Source: Gari tellinella
Lineage: Eukaryota > Mollusca > Bivalvia > Cardiida > Psammobiidae
NCBI GenBank assembly: GCA_922989275.2
Contig: OV277863.1
Coordinates: forward strand, 22,844,001-22,908,000
DNA: 64,000 nt
Direction of reading: 5' to 3'
Shown: one piece after another, positions 1 to 21,393 of the stretch
Position numbering within the stretch: the stretch's first letter is position 1
How the letters are laid out: every line of letters starts with the position of its first letter
Notes under the pieces: generated by a model
Database searches by the model: none
The model's input: the letters and a program-made list of their open reading frames with translations, nothing else
What the model was told of the DNA's origin: nothing
Translations under genes and position numbers: made by a program

Positions 1-153
1 TACTGGTATGTTAGACTTTAGCAAGACTGAGTTATCAATGCATAAAAAGTAATCTTATTTGAGGAATAGGTAAAGGTAACTAAACTTGCATTTTCAAAGC
101 TAATTCTCATCATAAACTTTTTTACATGACAGAGGAAGTTAGATATTATTCTA

Positions 154-10465
<10,312 letters not shown>

Positions 10466-10629
10466 TGGAACAAATGAACGTATACCAGCTAGGATCAAAA
10501 GTTATGAACAGATGAAACGTTATATTAGTTTAGTATAAAAAGCCCAGTGATAAAATGATAATGAACATAAGAAATCAGCATTGTGATGATATGATATATA
10601 TTGTGATTGTGAGAGATCAACAGAATGAA

Positions 10630-10635
10630 AATAAA
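10630..10635 (+). promoter_or_regulatory. candidate polyadenylation signal AATAAA after TANC stop
   Basis: AATAAA 165 nt after the TANC stop codon, immediately before an HP-A copy whose AT-rich start follows. It is the first canonical hexamer in the 3' flank; a later site in the transposon-rich sequence downstream is also possible. Confidence 0.4.
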
Positions 10636-10637
10636 TC

Positions 10638-10795
10638 AGGGCCTCAGATAAGTGGATTTTTTTCAAAAATTGAAATCTTTATGTCTGCACTAAACACTAT
10701 GATGTGACTACTCATTAGAATTGTCTCTTCAAGACTATATTAATGAGTAGGAACACCATAGGGTTTAGTGCAGACATGAAGGAGAAAACAATGAA
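10638..10795 (+). mobile_element. HP-A copy, diverged
   Basis: CAGGGCCTCAGATAAGTGGA, ACTCATTAGAATTGTCTCTT core, CACCATAGGGTTTAGTGC; right end degraded. Falls in the likely TANC 3' flank. Confidence 0.65.
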
Positions 10796-10832
10796 AACCG
10801 TGTTTACTAAATTTGAAGTGAGATTAATCCTT

Positions 10833-11060
10833 TTAACCCTTTACTCCATAGCCTGTTTCTAGTATTGAAGACAAGTGACAACTTAAAACAGGTAGAAAGT
10901 AAAACAGAATGTGCCTTAAAGCACATTCTACTTTACTTTCAGCCCGCTTTAAGCTACCATCTGCTAGAATATATGAAAATATTCATGACTTAAACTATTT
11001 TCTTCAGTGGAGGAAAAATCCAATTGTGTAAAAATGTGTATCTATGGAGTAAAGGGTTAA
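10833..11060 (+). mobile_element. HP-B copy
   Basis: TTAACCCTTTACTCCATAGC to GGAGTAAAGGGTTAA; hairpin AAACAGAATGTGCCTTAAAG with partner GCACATTCTACTTT. Confidence 0.83.
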
Positions 11061-11091
11061 CACTGAAAATCAGTACTGAATACCTTTGCAA

Positions 11092-11157
11092 ACAGTCTGG
11101 ATCAAGATCATGGCCCACAAAATGTGGGGCTGTGTCAGGATCAAAACTGTTTGCTGC
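11092..11157. repeat. HP-G-type hairpin
   Basis: GCAAACAGTCTGGATCAAG and GGATCAAAACTGTTTGC pair around ATGGCCCACAAAATGTGG. Only the hairpin core of the HP-G family is clear here. Confidence 0.6.
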
Positions 11158-11213
11158 TTGCATTATGTGTTTGTAAATATAAAGAATACCAAGCTAATTG
11201 TAGTAGACATTTT

Positions 11214-11415
11214 CAGGGCTCTAGTATAAAAAGAATGACTAAACTGAACAAATCCAACATTTTCTCCTTCAAGTCAGCACCGACTCCTATGGTGTTACTA
11301 TTCACCAGAATTGTCTCAAAGAGAAGATTCTAATGAATACCGTAGTCACACCTTAGAATTTAATGCAGATATAAAGATTTGAGTTTTTGAAATGCTCCCC
11401 TTATCTGGAGCCCTG
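11214..11415 (-). mobile_element. HP-A copy (reverse), diverged core
   Basis: CAGGGCTCTAGTATAAAAAG to CTTATCTGGAGCCCTG with flanking ATTTT target duplication (5 bp). The central palindrome has several mismatches. Confidence 0.75.
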
Positions 11416-11658
11416 ATTTTCAGTAGACAAAAGTAATTCAGTAATGAAAGTGTTAATTAGGGAATTGTATGTATTGTTTTAGATACATGTGATGAAAGTA
11501 GTGCTATATTTTGTAAAGTTTAATGTTGGTGAAGATGTTCAACACATCTTGTTGGGGCTCACCTTACTTCTAATAACTGACAATTAATGTGCTGAAATTG
11601 GACAATGTTCAAGCACTATTAGAGTTCTTGAACTCTCGATACTCCCTGCATTATGTCC

Positions 11659-11896
11659 TTAACCCATTACCCTGTTTCTAATACTGAAGATAGGTGACCA
11701 CTTAAAGCAGGTTGAAAGTAAAGCAGAATGCGCCTTAAGGCGCATTCTGCCTTACTTTCTGCCTGCTTTAAACTACAATCTGCTAGGATATATATTTCTT
11801 ATGGTGCATATTTATGACTATTTATTGGAAGTATATTCTTCAGAGAAGGAACAAGTTAGAGGCATAAAAAGTCATATTTATGGGGTAATGAGTTAT
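11659..11896 (+). mobile_element. HP-B copy
   Basis: TTAACCCATTACCCTGTTTC to GGGGTAATGAGTTAT; core GCGCCTTAAGGCGC hairpin intact. Confidence 0.8.
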
Positions 11897-12049
11897 TTGA
11901 GTTCTTTGTTCAAAATCAAAATTCTATATTATTCAGCCAAACCATTATAAAGAGATCATTCAAAATGAGATGCATAGGTCTTCAATGAAAGTCTACATGA
12001 TGCAGTGTAAAAGTATTGTAGAAACCTCATTTGGAACCTTTAGACAGGT

Positions 12050-12135
12050 GACAGCTTAATACTGGACAAAAGTAATGCAGAAAGCTCATTAATGAGCATT
12101 CTGCATGATTTTTGTCCTGCATTAAGCAGCAACCT
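12050..12135. repeat. short hairpin related to HP-I core
   Basis: GCTTAATACTGGACAAAAGT and its complement TTTTTGTCCTGCATTAAGC with AAAGCTCATTAATGAGC at the tip. Similar hairpins occur at 50461-50545 and 53808-53900. Confidence 0.6.
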
Positions 12136-12169
12136 CTCTTCAGAGATTTCCCTGCTTCTTCAGTAACTC

Positions 12170-12506
12170 CACTAAAGATGCATTCTGCTTTACTTTCAAC
12201 CTGCTTTAACTCTTTCCTCCCTAAAACTTTCAATGAATAATTCCAGTTTCCATTTTAGTCTAGTCAATTTCTGACTTTAAAAGGTTGTTTTTGTCAATGT
12301 TTGGCATTATGACAAACAGTGAAGACCCAGATCAGAGGGCTCCTTTCGGAGCCCTCTGATCTGGGTCTTCACTGTTTGCATAGGACAAGTGTACTATTCA
12401 CATGTACACTGTTTGAAAAGGACGCCTATATGCGGGATTAGGGTTCAAAGGATTAAAGGGTCAGCTGTTTTCAAAACTAGAAACAGGCTATGGGGTAAAG
12501 GGTTAA
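12170..12506 (-). mobile_element. HP-B part interrupted by HP-C
   Basis: GCATTCTGCTTTACTTTC then HP-C (12206-12456) at CTGCTTTAA, then AAACTAGAAACAGGCTATGG and GGTAAAGGGTTAA. The left half of this HP-B is missing or replaced. Confidence 0.65.
12206..12456 (+). mobile_element. HP-C copy nested in HP-B
   Basis: TTAACTCTTTCCTCCCTAAA to AGGGTTCAAAGGATTAA with TTAA ends and intact GGGCTCC palindrome. Confidence 0.87.
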
Positions 12507-12542
12507 CCTCTTCATTTCATTACCAAGAGTATAGTGGTCAGT

Positions 12543-12609
12543 TGCAAACTGTTTGGATTCCGATCAGATGCTGCGTAATGTGGCCTCTGATCAGGATCCA
12601 AACTGTATT
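12543..12609. repeat. HP-G-type hairpin
   Basis: TGCAAACTGTTTGGATTCCG to GGATCCAAACTGTA around CAGATGCTGCGTAATGTGGC. Confidence 0.6.
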
Positions 12610-12683
12610 ACACTCATTTCAGTGTTTCTAAAGTCAAAATAGCTAAAATTTAAATTTAAGAAACAAATGTGCATAAAAGTTGT

Positions 12684-12933
12684 TTAACTCTTTCCTCCCT
12701 GAAACTTTAAATGGACAATCCCAGTTTCGATTTTGGTCTAGTCCATTTCTGGCTTTTAAGGGTTGTTTTTGTCATTGTTTGGCATTATGACAAACAGTGA
12801 AGACCCTGATCAAAGGGCTCCTTTTGGAGCCCTCTGATCTGGGCCTTCACTGTTTGCACAGTACAAGTGTATTATTCACATGTACACTGTTTGAAATTAC
12901 GCCTATATGCGGGACTAGGGTTCAAAGGGTTAA
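12684..12933 (+). mobile_element. HP-C copy
   Basis: TTAACTCTTTCCTCCCTGAA to TAGGGTTCAAAGGGTTAA; palindrome GGGCTCCTTTTGGAGCCC. Confidence 0.87.
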
Positions 12934-13055
12934 AGCTGATGACGTCATGGCAATGAAGGGGTAATGTAAAGAGGAATGGATTTGTGTAATAGATTTTGTT
13001 AATTTTTATCATGGTTTATATATATCCTATACTGCCAATCCTGTATATAGTAAAA

Positions 13056-13264
13056 TACAGCAACACCTCTCTATTACGACCACTAAAATGTGTATATTAT
13101 TAGGTGTTTAAGATAGATGACTGCTTAAAGCAAGGTCACAGTAAAACAGAAAGCTTCTTTAGGAGCTTTCTGTTTTACTGTCACCATGCTTTAAACTGTC
13201 ACCTGACTTTTATACGATCAATTAGCCTTCTTTTTAGTGGTCATAATTGAGAGGTTTTACTGTA
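13056..13264 (+). mobile_element. HP-I (pogo/mariner-like MITE)
   Basis: Ends TACAGCAACACCTCTCTATT and complement AATTGAGAGGTTTTACTGTA, TA at both edges. Interior holds the hairpin AAACAGAAAGCTTCTTTAGG and complement. The ends resemble pogo-group mariner termini (CAGTA..ACCTCT). About 200 bp, no ORF. Confidence 0.7.
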
Positions 13265-13519
13265 GCTAAAAGAACAGAAGCCCAGTTTGTGTGTGCTTCT
13301 CATCTTATGGTGCAAAGTCAAGTTTTATTATGTATAAATTTATTCTGGAAGTATATTGCCACATTTTTCTTCATGTAAAGAAATCTCATTTTTTTTCGAG
13401 TAGATTTGTAATGACATTTCATTGTAAATTTATCATTTTAACATTAAAGTTTTATAAATTATGTCAACCAATATAGTGTGTATGTTGTTTTTTATCCCCC
13501 ACTAGCCATCATTGTAGTT

Positions 13520-15109
13520 TTAACCCTTATCCTGCGGTGATTTCGTCGCTTCGAAATTGTCGTCTGCAAAGTTTGTAAAATTGAGATTTATACATTTTTA
13601 GCTCACCTGAGCTAGCTCAGGGTGAGCTTTTGCAATCCTTGAATGTCCGTCGTCCGGCGTCAACAATTTTAGTGTTTACACTCTAGAGGCCACAATATTT
13701 ATCCAATCTTTCTCAAACTTGCTCAGATGGTATCTTGCCATAAGAGCTCGGATGAGTTCGATTATGGTTGAAATCTGACAAATAGGTCATGAGTTATCTA
13801 CCTTTGAACTGCTGAAAATGCTATATTAAACAGTGTTTACACTCTAGAGGCCACAGTATTTATCCAATCTTTCTAAAACTTGTCCAGATTGTATATTACC
13901 ATAAGAATTCGGAAGAGTTCGATTGTGGTTGAAATCGGATAAATAAATCAAGAGTTGTCTACCTTTGAATTGCTGAAAATGCCATTTTTAACGGTGTTTA
14001 CACAATATGAGGCCACAATATGTATCCAATATTTTTAAAACTTGCCCAGATTGTATATGACCATAAGAGTTTGAATGAGTTCGATTTTGATTGAAATTGG
14101 ACAAATAGATCAAGAATTATCTACCTTTGAATTGCTGATAATGCCATATTTAACAGTGTTTACATTCTAGAGTTCACAATTTTTATCCAATCTATTTCAA
14201 ACTTGCTCAGATTGTATATGACTATAAGAGTTCAGATGAGTTCGATTATGGTTGAAATCAGACTCATAAGTCGAGAATTATCTACCTTTGAATTGCTGAA
14301 AATGCCATATTTAACGATGTTTACACTCTAGAGGCCACAAATTTTATCCAATCTTTCTCAAACTTACTCAGATTGTATATTACCATAAGACTTCAGATGA
14401 GTTCAATTATGGTTGTAATCTGATCAATAGGTCAGGAGTTATCTACCTTTGAATTGCTGAAAATGATAAATTTAACAGTGTTTACGCTCTAGAGGCCACA
14501 ATATTTATCCAAGCTCTCTCAAACTTACCCAGATTATATATGACCATAAGAGTTCGAAAAAGGGCGATTATGGTTGGAATCTGACAAATAGATCCAAGAT
14601 ATATCTACCTTTGAATTGCTGAAAATGCCATATTTTACAGCGTTTACACTCTTGCAACTACAGTTTTCAATGGATTTTGATTATACTTGTACACAAAGGA
14701 TGTATAGCTATACGTTCTCGAAGGAGTGCAATTATTGTTGAAATGTAATCATTGTGGCAATAGTTACCTGCCCTTGATATACTTTGAAATGCTAGAAAAA
14801 GGCTTCATTTCAGTATTGTTTAAGCCCATTGTTATTTGCCTTTGATGTACTCTACTATACTACAGTAGGTCGACAAACTTGAATGGATTAAGAATAAAAG
14901 GGGTGAAACTCAAAGGTAAAGCTATCAGGCTTCATTACAAATGGTGAGCGATATCAGGGCCTTCAGGCCCTCTTGTTTAAGTAAAGAAACTTAAAGAAAA
15001 GTGTCAAACAGTTTGGATCCAGATAAGACGCTGCGTTATGCGGCGTCTTATCTGGATCTAAACCGTTTTCAAAAATCAATAAAGTCGCGACCAGCAGGCA
15101 AAGGGTTAA
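13520..15109 (-). mobile_element. HP-G element split by a GCTCACCTGAGC element
   Basis: Left part 13520-13597 (TTAACCCTTATCCTGCGG, AAATTGTCGTCTGCAAAG) and right part 14982-15109 (CAAACAGTTTGGATCCAG hairpin, GCAGGCAAAGGGTTAA) together match the intact HP-G at 22534-22737 in reverse orientation. The 1.38 kb between them is a separate insertion. Confidence 0.75.
13598..14981 (+). mobile_element. bivalve GCTCACCTGAGC-type repeat element with internal tandem repeats
   Basis: Begins AGCTCACCTGAGCTAGCTCA with GGTGAGCTTTTGC and GTCCGTCGTCCGGCG; ends GGTGAGCGATATCAGGGCC and CAGGCCCTCTTGTTT. Inside are seven ~162-bp tandem units starting near 13671, 13832, 13993, 14155, 14317, 14476 and 14640 (GTGTTTACACTCTAGAGG). 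No intact ORF. Confidence 0.75.
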
Positions 15110-15290
15110 CAAGTGTAGAACATATCTTAGCAAAGAAAGATAACTGCAATTTAACCGATGTTTTCCATTTTTCATTATCCCCCTTTGTCCACTTACTCAC
15201 AGAGGCAACCAAGAGCACCTACTCCTCCACATAGATGCCAAAAATGCATACCGTATTCAGTAATAGTGTTGAAATCAATTGGCAACTTAA

Positions 15291-15955
15291 ATTGGCAAAC
15301 GGTGCAGAATCTGATTAAGTGCCACACAACACAGTGTGACATTGGCAAACAATACAGACCCTGATTAGGTGTCACACAACACATTGCCAAACAATACAGA
15401 CCCTGATTAAGTGTCACACAACACAGTCGGACATTGGAAAACAGTGCAGACCCTGATTAGGTGCCACACAACACAATGTGACATTCGCAAACAGTGCAGA
15501 CCCTGATTAGGTGCAACATAACACGGTGTGACATTGGCAAAGAGTGCAGACCCTGATTAGGTGCCACACAACACAGTGTGACATTGGCAAACAGTGCAGT
15601 CCCTGATTAAGTGCCACATAACACAGTGTGACATTGACAAACAATACAGACCCTGATTAGGTGTCACACAACACAGTGTGACATTGGCAAACAAAACAGA
15701 CCCTGACTAAGTGCCACACAACACAGTGTGACATTGACAAACAATACAGACCTTGATTAGGTGTCACATAACACAGTGTGACATTGGCAAACAAAACAGA
15801 CCCTGATTAGGTGTCACACAACACAGTGTGACATTTGCAAACAATACAGACCCTGACTAAGTGCCACACAACACGGTGTGACATTGGAAAACAGTGCAGA
15901 CCCTGATTAAGTGCCACACAACTTGGTGTGACATTGGAAAACAGTGCAGACCCTG
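15291..15955 (+). repeat. 50-bp satellite array, block 1
   Basis: About 13 monomers of CTGATTAGGTGCCACACAAC followed by ACAGTGTGACATTGGCAAAC and AGTGCAGACC; period exactly 50 bp where no indels occur. Monomers vary at 10-15 percent of positions. Confidence 0.92.
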
Positions 15956-16450
15956 TAGCGCGTTAAAGTACTGTATTGGAGAACGGCAACGTTAACTGAT
16001 GCAAACAACCCTTATAGGACGACATGTAACGTTCTCCAATACTCTTCAATAATAACTCGTTGCGTCCCCAAGTTTATTTACTTTTCAAGGGTACGAACGA
16101 ACTATTGAGGAATCGGAATAACACGTGCAAAAGTGTACAAATCAACTGAAATGCATCAATTTTACCGCACATAAAAATCAGATTTAGCTGCTTAGATGTT
16201 ATCTGCTTTGTTTGATACATTAAGGATCGGAAAATGTTGGTTTATTGAGGAGAAATTAACTCGGGACTGTTCGCTGTATTTGTAAACTCATTTGGTCGCC
16301 ATTTTGTTTTTTCTCGTTAGCATTTGCTCACTACCTCTAAGGCCGTTCGTGCCGTTCGCAATCAATATTGTGCAAACGGGTCTTTTTAGTTAAATTGTTA
16401 CGGTTTTTTATGCAATCGATGCAATCGATACGGTTACTGAACATGCTACT
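15956..16450. other. 495-bp insertion between satellite blocks
   Basis: Non-satellite sequence interrupting the array. It begins TAGCGCGTTAAAGTACTG and includes a complementary pair TATTGGAGAACG / CGTTCTCCAATA near its left side. I see no ORF. Probably an unclassified inserted element; the satellite resumes in phase at GATTAGGTGCC. Confidence 0.5.
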
Positions 16451-17394
16451 GATTAGGTGCCACACAACACAGTGTGACATTGGCAAACAGTGCAGACCCT
16501 GATTAGGTGCCACATAAAACAGTGTGACATTGGCAAAAAGTGCAGACCCTGATTAGATGCCACATAAAACAGTGTGACATTGGCAAACAGTGCAGACCCT
16601 GATTAGGTGCCACATAAAACAGTGTGACATTGGCAAACAGTGCAGACCCTGATTAAGTGCCACATAACATGGTGTGACATTGGCAAACAGTTCAGACCCT
16701 GATTAGGTGCCACACAACACGGTGTGACATTGGCAAACAGTGCAGACCCTGATAAGGTGCCACATGAAACAGTGTGACATTGGCAAACAGTGCAGACCCT
16801 GATCAGGTGCCACACAACACAGTGTGACATTGGAAAACAATACAGACCCTGATTAAGTGCCACACAACACAATGTGACATTGGCAAACAGTGCAGACCCT
16901 GATTTAGTGCCACATAAAACAGTGTGACATTGGCAAACAGTGCAGACCCTGATTAAGTGCCACATAACATGGTGTGACATTGGCAAACAGTTCAGACCCT
17001 GATTAGGTGCCACACAACACGGTGTGACATTGGCAAACAGTGCAGACCCTGATAAGGTGCCACATGAAACAGTGTGACATTGGCAAACAGTGCACACCCT
17101 GATCAGGTGCCACACAACACAGTGTGACATTGGAAAACAATACAGACCCTGATTAAGTGCCACACAACACAATGTGACATTGGCAATCAGTGCAGACCCT
17201 GATTTAGTGCCACTTAACACGGTGTGACATTGGCAAACAGTGCAGACCCTGATTAGGTGCCACACAACAAAGTGTGACATTGGCAAACAGTGCAAATCCT
17301 AATTAGGTGCCACACAACACAATGTGACATTGGCAATCAGTGCAGACCCTGATTAAGTGCTACACAACACAGTTAGACATTGGCAAACAATACA
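16451..17394 (+). repeat. 50-bp satellite array, block 2, with 300-bp higher-order repeat
   Basis: About 19 monomers. Lines starting 16621 and 16921 are identical for long stretches: a six-monomer, 300-bp unit occurs twice (about 16611-16910 and 16911-17210) with only a few differences. Confidence 0.92.
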
Positions 17395-17397
17395 TAC

Positions 17398-17567
17398 ACA
17401 TTACCAGTTGACAGTGCGATACAGAGTGATGTATTTAGCTCGAGACGATTTTGGTGGAAATAGCCGATCTGACGAGCACTTGGCGCGAGTCTGATCGGTT
17501 GTTTCCGCCAAAACGTCAAGAGCTAAATGCAACACTCTGTAGCACACTGCCAACTGGTGATGTGTTT
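17398..17567. repeat. long inverted repeat (hairpin) of unknown family
   Basis: Left arm ACATTACCAGTTGACAGTGC.. and right arm ..ACACTGCCAACTGGTGATGT are imperfect complements over about 70 bp, including ATTTAGCTCGAGACGATTTT opposite AAAACGTCAAGAGCTAAAT, with a ~35-bp loop. Confidence 0.7.
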
Positions 17568-17774
17568 ATTATATGCCTTGAATACACACCAGAAACAATT
17601 AAATAGTTGTTTAAATCATTTTATAGCCAAATTTTATTAGTTATTTGAAGCAGAACAAGATTTTTTGTTTGCAGTGCAGACCCTATTTGGAGCTCGAACA
17701 TGTATTGATATATATGACAGTTACACGTCTGAAATTTGGACACCTCTGTGGGTTGAAAGAGGGAATTAATGACT

Positions 17775-17850
17775 AACTATTGCGTTGTGGGTTATGATGG
17801 TGTTGCAGAGAGCTCTTATATGAGCTTTCTGTAATACCATCGTGCTGCTC
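17775..17850. repeat. short hairpin
   Basis: GATGGTGTTGCAGAGAGCTC pairs with GAGCTTTCTGTAATACCATC around TTATAT. Remainder of 17570-18054 shows nothing recognisable apart from one GCAGTGCAGACCCT satellite scrap near 17672. Confidence 0.5.
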
Positions 17851-18054
17851 TAGGCGTCAGCCTGTCCGGGAACCGTTGGTGTTTGTGTCCGGTTTTCAGA
17901 TGTGTTAGACTGTATTTCAAACTATTTCTACATACGACTGTGGGAAATTTCTACATTCCGATAGCGTCATCATTATGACGTCATATAACTACGGTTATGT
18001 GATGTCATTATTGTGTACAAATATATCGCATGCTTGGCTTAATCTGGTTCCAGT

Positions 18055-18065
18055 TGTGCCACAAT
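18055..18065 (+). repeat. target-site duplication of LINE-1 insertion, left copy
   Basis: TGTGCCACAAT, 11 bp, repeated at 22252-22262 (and again overlapping at 22262-22272). It abuts the ATGATGATGATG tail of the LINE. Confidence 0.75.
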
Positions 18066-18120
18066 ATGATGATGATGATGATGTTCGTCCATCGCTAGGG
18101 GATGATGACCGTCACCGTGA

Positions 18121-18456
18121 CTACTGGATTGGCAAGGTGCCATGTGACCGAATGTGGCTCGTCAGACCTATGCGTGCATGAAACGCTCTGCCACAGATGG
18201 AACACATGTGGGTTGGCTCAGTTGTAGAGGTAATGTCAGCCCTCTGTTTACGGATGGCACGTTTCCTCTGAGAATCTTCTATATGGGCTTTCTCAGCTGC
18301 CTTTGCCCCAGCAGCTATTGAACTCCTCCAGGACGACCTGTTTTCTGCAAGTGACTCCCATGTGTCTGTTGGGATGCTGAGAAGCTTCAGTGAGCACTTA
18401 AGGTTGTCTTTGAAGCGTTTCTTCTGTCCTCCAATTCGTCTCTTCCCTTCTGACAA
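18121..18456 (-). pseudogene. LINE ORF C-terminal segment with C2H2 zinc finger
   Basis: 111 codons of which GGQKKRFKDNLKCSLKLLSI and the basic helix AIRKQRADIT are typical linker, followed by a C2H2 finger CSICGRAFHARIGLTSHIRS-H (C..C then H..H). The finger probably binds nucleic acid during target-primed reverse transcription. It is in frame with itself but shifted relative to the palm segment. Confidence 0.82.
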
Positions 18457-18523
18457 TTCTCCATAGAACAGTTGCTTTGGTATGCGGCAAAGATGGCCAG
18501 CCCAGCGACATTTGGAGCGCTGT

Positions 18524-19258
18524 TCAAAGCATGGTGTGTACAGATGGGAGGTTAGCCCTAGTTAGAACTTCTGTGTCTGGTACCTTGTCCTGCCATCTTA
18601 TGCGGAGAAGCTTCCTCAGGCATGTCATGTGGAAGTGGTTGAGTTTCTTGGCATGCCTTGAATAGACAGTCCATGTTTCACATGCATACAGGAGAGTTGT
18701 AACAACAGCTGCACGGTAGACCTTGATTTTGGTGCTGAGTTTTATTCCTCTACGCTCCCATACATTTAAGCGGAGTCTGCCGAAAGCAGCACTGGCCTTC
18801 GCAAGTCTATTGTTGATTTCCTCATCTATGTGCACGTCCCTTGACAGTGTACTTCCAAGGTAGGTGAACTTGTTCAGTGACTGACCTTTCACATGAATTG
18901 TAGGTTCTTCATAGACAGATCCTGGTTTGGGCTGGTAAAGAACTTCCGTCTTCTTGATGCTTATTGTTAGACCAAAGTTGTCACAGGCCTTTGAAAAGTT
19001 GTCCATGATGAATTGCATGTTTGAATGAGAGCTAGCATTCAAGGCACAGTCGTCAGCAAAGAGAAGGTCTCTGATGACAGCATTTTTTACTTTTGTAACT
19101 GCGTTCAGACGTCTTAGGTTGAAGACGTTGTCATCTGTCCTGTATCTTATGTTCACTCCTGGGTCCTCACTGGTGAAGGCATCTGTCAGCATAGCAGAGA
19201 ACATCATACTGAATAGGGTTGGGGCCAGAACACAGCCTTGTTTGACTCCGTTGCTCAC
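18524..19258 (-). pseudogene. LINE reverse transcriptase, motifs B-C and thumb
   Basis: 244 codons. Starts MSNGVKQGCVLAPTLFSMMF (motif B), then LLFADDCAL (motif C, catalytic Asp pair), ISIKKTEVLYQPKPG and NKFTYLGSTLSRD, typical of this LINE group. Continues YACETWTVYSRHAKKLNHFH. Ends at SVHTML by a frameshift before the C-terminal segment. Confidence 0.88.
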
Positions 19259-20157
19259 TGGAAAGTCAGGAGATGTTTCATTATCATCATCACACGAGCC
19301 ATCATACCATCATGGAATTGGTGAATAATGCTAACAAATGTTTCTGGGCATCCAAATTTGGCCATTATCTTCCACAAGCCCTCTCGACTAACAGTGTCAA
19401 ATGCTTTAGTTAGGTCCACGAACGTGACATACAGATCCTGGTGCTGTTCTTGGCATTTTTCTTGAAGTTGACGGGCAGCAAACACCATATCAATTGTACC
19501 TCGACCAGAACGGAAGCCACACTGACTTTCAGGAAGAAGAAGATCCTTCTCTAGGTGCAGAAACTCCAGAATAAGCCTATTGAGCAGCAGTCTGGCCAGT
19601 ATTTTACCAGCTATACAAAGCAGTGAAATCCCACGGTGGTTATCGCAACATTGTCGATTGCATTTGCGCTTATACAGGTGCACAATGGAAGCATCCTTTA
19701 ATTCCTGTGGAAGCTTGCTGTTTGTCCAAAAGGTGGTGAAGAGTTCATGAAGCTTTTGAAATAGAGTAGGGCCACCAGATTTGTAGACTTCTGCGGGGAT
19801 GGCATCTGCTCCAGGTGCTTTACCACTAGACAATTGCTTAATAGCTGTTTCAACCTCAGCAATGGATGGTGGACAGTCAAGCTCAGTATTGATCCTGACC
19901 TGCGGGAGTCGCTTTATGGCTTCATCATTGATGGATGATGGACGATTCAGAACTGCGTTGAAGTGCTCAGCCCAACGCTCCAAAATTTTCCCACGTTCCG
20001 TGATTAGTTTATCACCATCAGAGCTGAGAAGAGGAGGTGAACTAGAAGGTTGAGGTCCGTAGAGAGCTTTTAAAGAGTCGTAAAAGCGTTTGGAGTCATG
20101 CATATCAGCAAACTTCTGGATCTCCTCGGCTTTATTGCTGAGCCAGGTGTCTTGCAT
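19255..20157 (-). pseudogene. LINE reverse transcriptase, N-terminal and palm part
   Basis: 300 codons on the minus strand. Shows SSGKAPGADAIPAEVYKSGG, KDASIVHLYKRK, NHRGISLLCIAGKILARLLL, SQCGFRSGRGTIDM and the catalytic motif A TFVDLTKAFDTVSREG. It ends after FHDGMMARV in an out-of-frame tail; motif B and C are found in the next frame (18524-19258), so one frameshift lies near 19260-19290. Confidence 0.88.
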
Positions 20158-20469
20158 GACACGAAGTTCTGTCTGAACTCGCTGGCGTATTTCTGTGAAA
20201 GCAGTTTTCTTGCTGATGGAACTTGGGTCTTGTTGGTGTGCTAAAAAGAGCTTGTTTTTTGGCAGATATTAGGTCCTGTATCTCCTGGTTATTATCATCA
20301 AACCAATCCTGGTTCTTCTTGGTCTTTCGACCTAGGATACTGAGGGAAGATGAGTAGACGGTGTCTCTGAAGAGTGCCCAGGCATCCTCAACGTCAGTGT
20401 CACTGTAGTGTTGGACAGTGAGTTCTTTCTTGAGGTCATCAGCAAGCTGAGAGGCTTTATCATCTAGCT

Positions 20470-21393
20470 TCAGTTTAGAGACATCACTTTCTTTGGTGCA
20501 TTATTCCCTTGGGGTCGGCGTTTAACCTGGAGGTGCAACTTCAGCTTTGACATGACAAGCCTATGGTCAGTCCAGCACTCGGCTCCACACATGGCCTTAG
20601 TAATACGGCCGTCTTTTTGATCCGACTGCCTGGTATTGACATAGTCAATTAGATGCCAGTGTTTTGATCTTGTGTGCATCCAGGTGGTCTTGTGACTAGT
20701 GCCCTGCCTGAAGAGAGTGTTGCTGATCAAAAGTCCATGTGACATACAAGTTCTGAGCAGCAGCAGACCATTGCTGTTACACTTTCCTGTTCCATGTCTA
20801 CCAATGACACCATCCCATGTTTGATAGTCCTGTCCAACTCTGGCATTGACGTCTCCTAAGACAAGAAGTTTGTCTGCTCTTGGGATGCTTGATATTGTCG
20901 AGTCCAGGTCCTGGTAGAATTCGTCCTTGATGTTCTCTGGGTTGGTCATGGTAGGAGCATATGCACTTATTAGGAATGCCTGCTGATCCTTACTGATGGG
21001 AATCTGCATTGTCATGAGTCTGTCATTGATACCCTTTGGTAGGCTAGACATGGTGTTTAACAACTTCGTCTTGACAGCAAACCCAGCACCAGATTCACGT
21101 TTCTCTGTAGCGCTTCTACCACTCCAAAAGAATGTGTAACCACCATTGGTTTCAGTAAGCTGCCATTCCTCTGATAGACGTGTCTCTGAGAGCGCAGCGA
21201 TGTCAATCTTGTACCTACTTAGTTCAAGTGCAAGGAGTGCTGTACGTCTGCCAGGTCGGTTTGCCTTAGGGTTGTCTTGGAGGGTTCTAACGTGCCACGT
21301 TCCTATGGTGAGCGGTGTCACCTTGTTTCTTTTATTGTTATTTCGACCGCATGAAAGGGATTCCTGCCAGCCGCGGTAAGCTGGCCCGGGCAA
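20470..21393 (-). pseudogene. LINE apurinic/apyrimidinic endonuclease domain
   Basis: 307 codons. Exonuclease-endonuclease-phosphatase fold motifs in order: TIGTWHVRTL near residue 29, catalytic Glu in ALSETR (E70), LISAYAPT (141-148), LGDVNARVG (D181, N183) and CWTDHRLV (D276, H277). The catalytic residues needed to nick target DNA are all present. The frame ends at MSLN and the protein would continue in another frame toward the reverse transcriptase, so this is one piece of a broken ORF. Confidence 0.88.

Noticed and set aside
15193..15417. 74-codon minus-strand frame (GLYCLAMCCVTPNQGLY)
   Set aside because: Satellite-derived peptide with no conserved domain.
16603..17295. 230-codon minus-strand open frame with repeated CTVCQCHTVLCGT-like peptide
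   Set aside because: It is the 50-bp satellite read through; since 50 is not a multiple of 3 all frames alternate, and stops are absent merely because the monomer lacks them. The same applies to 22810-23370.
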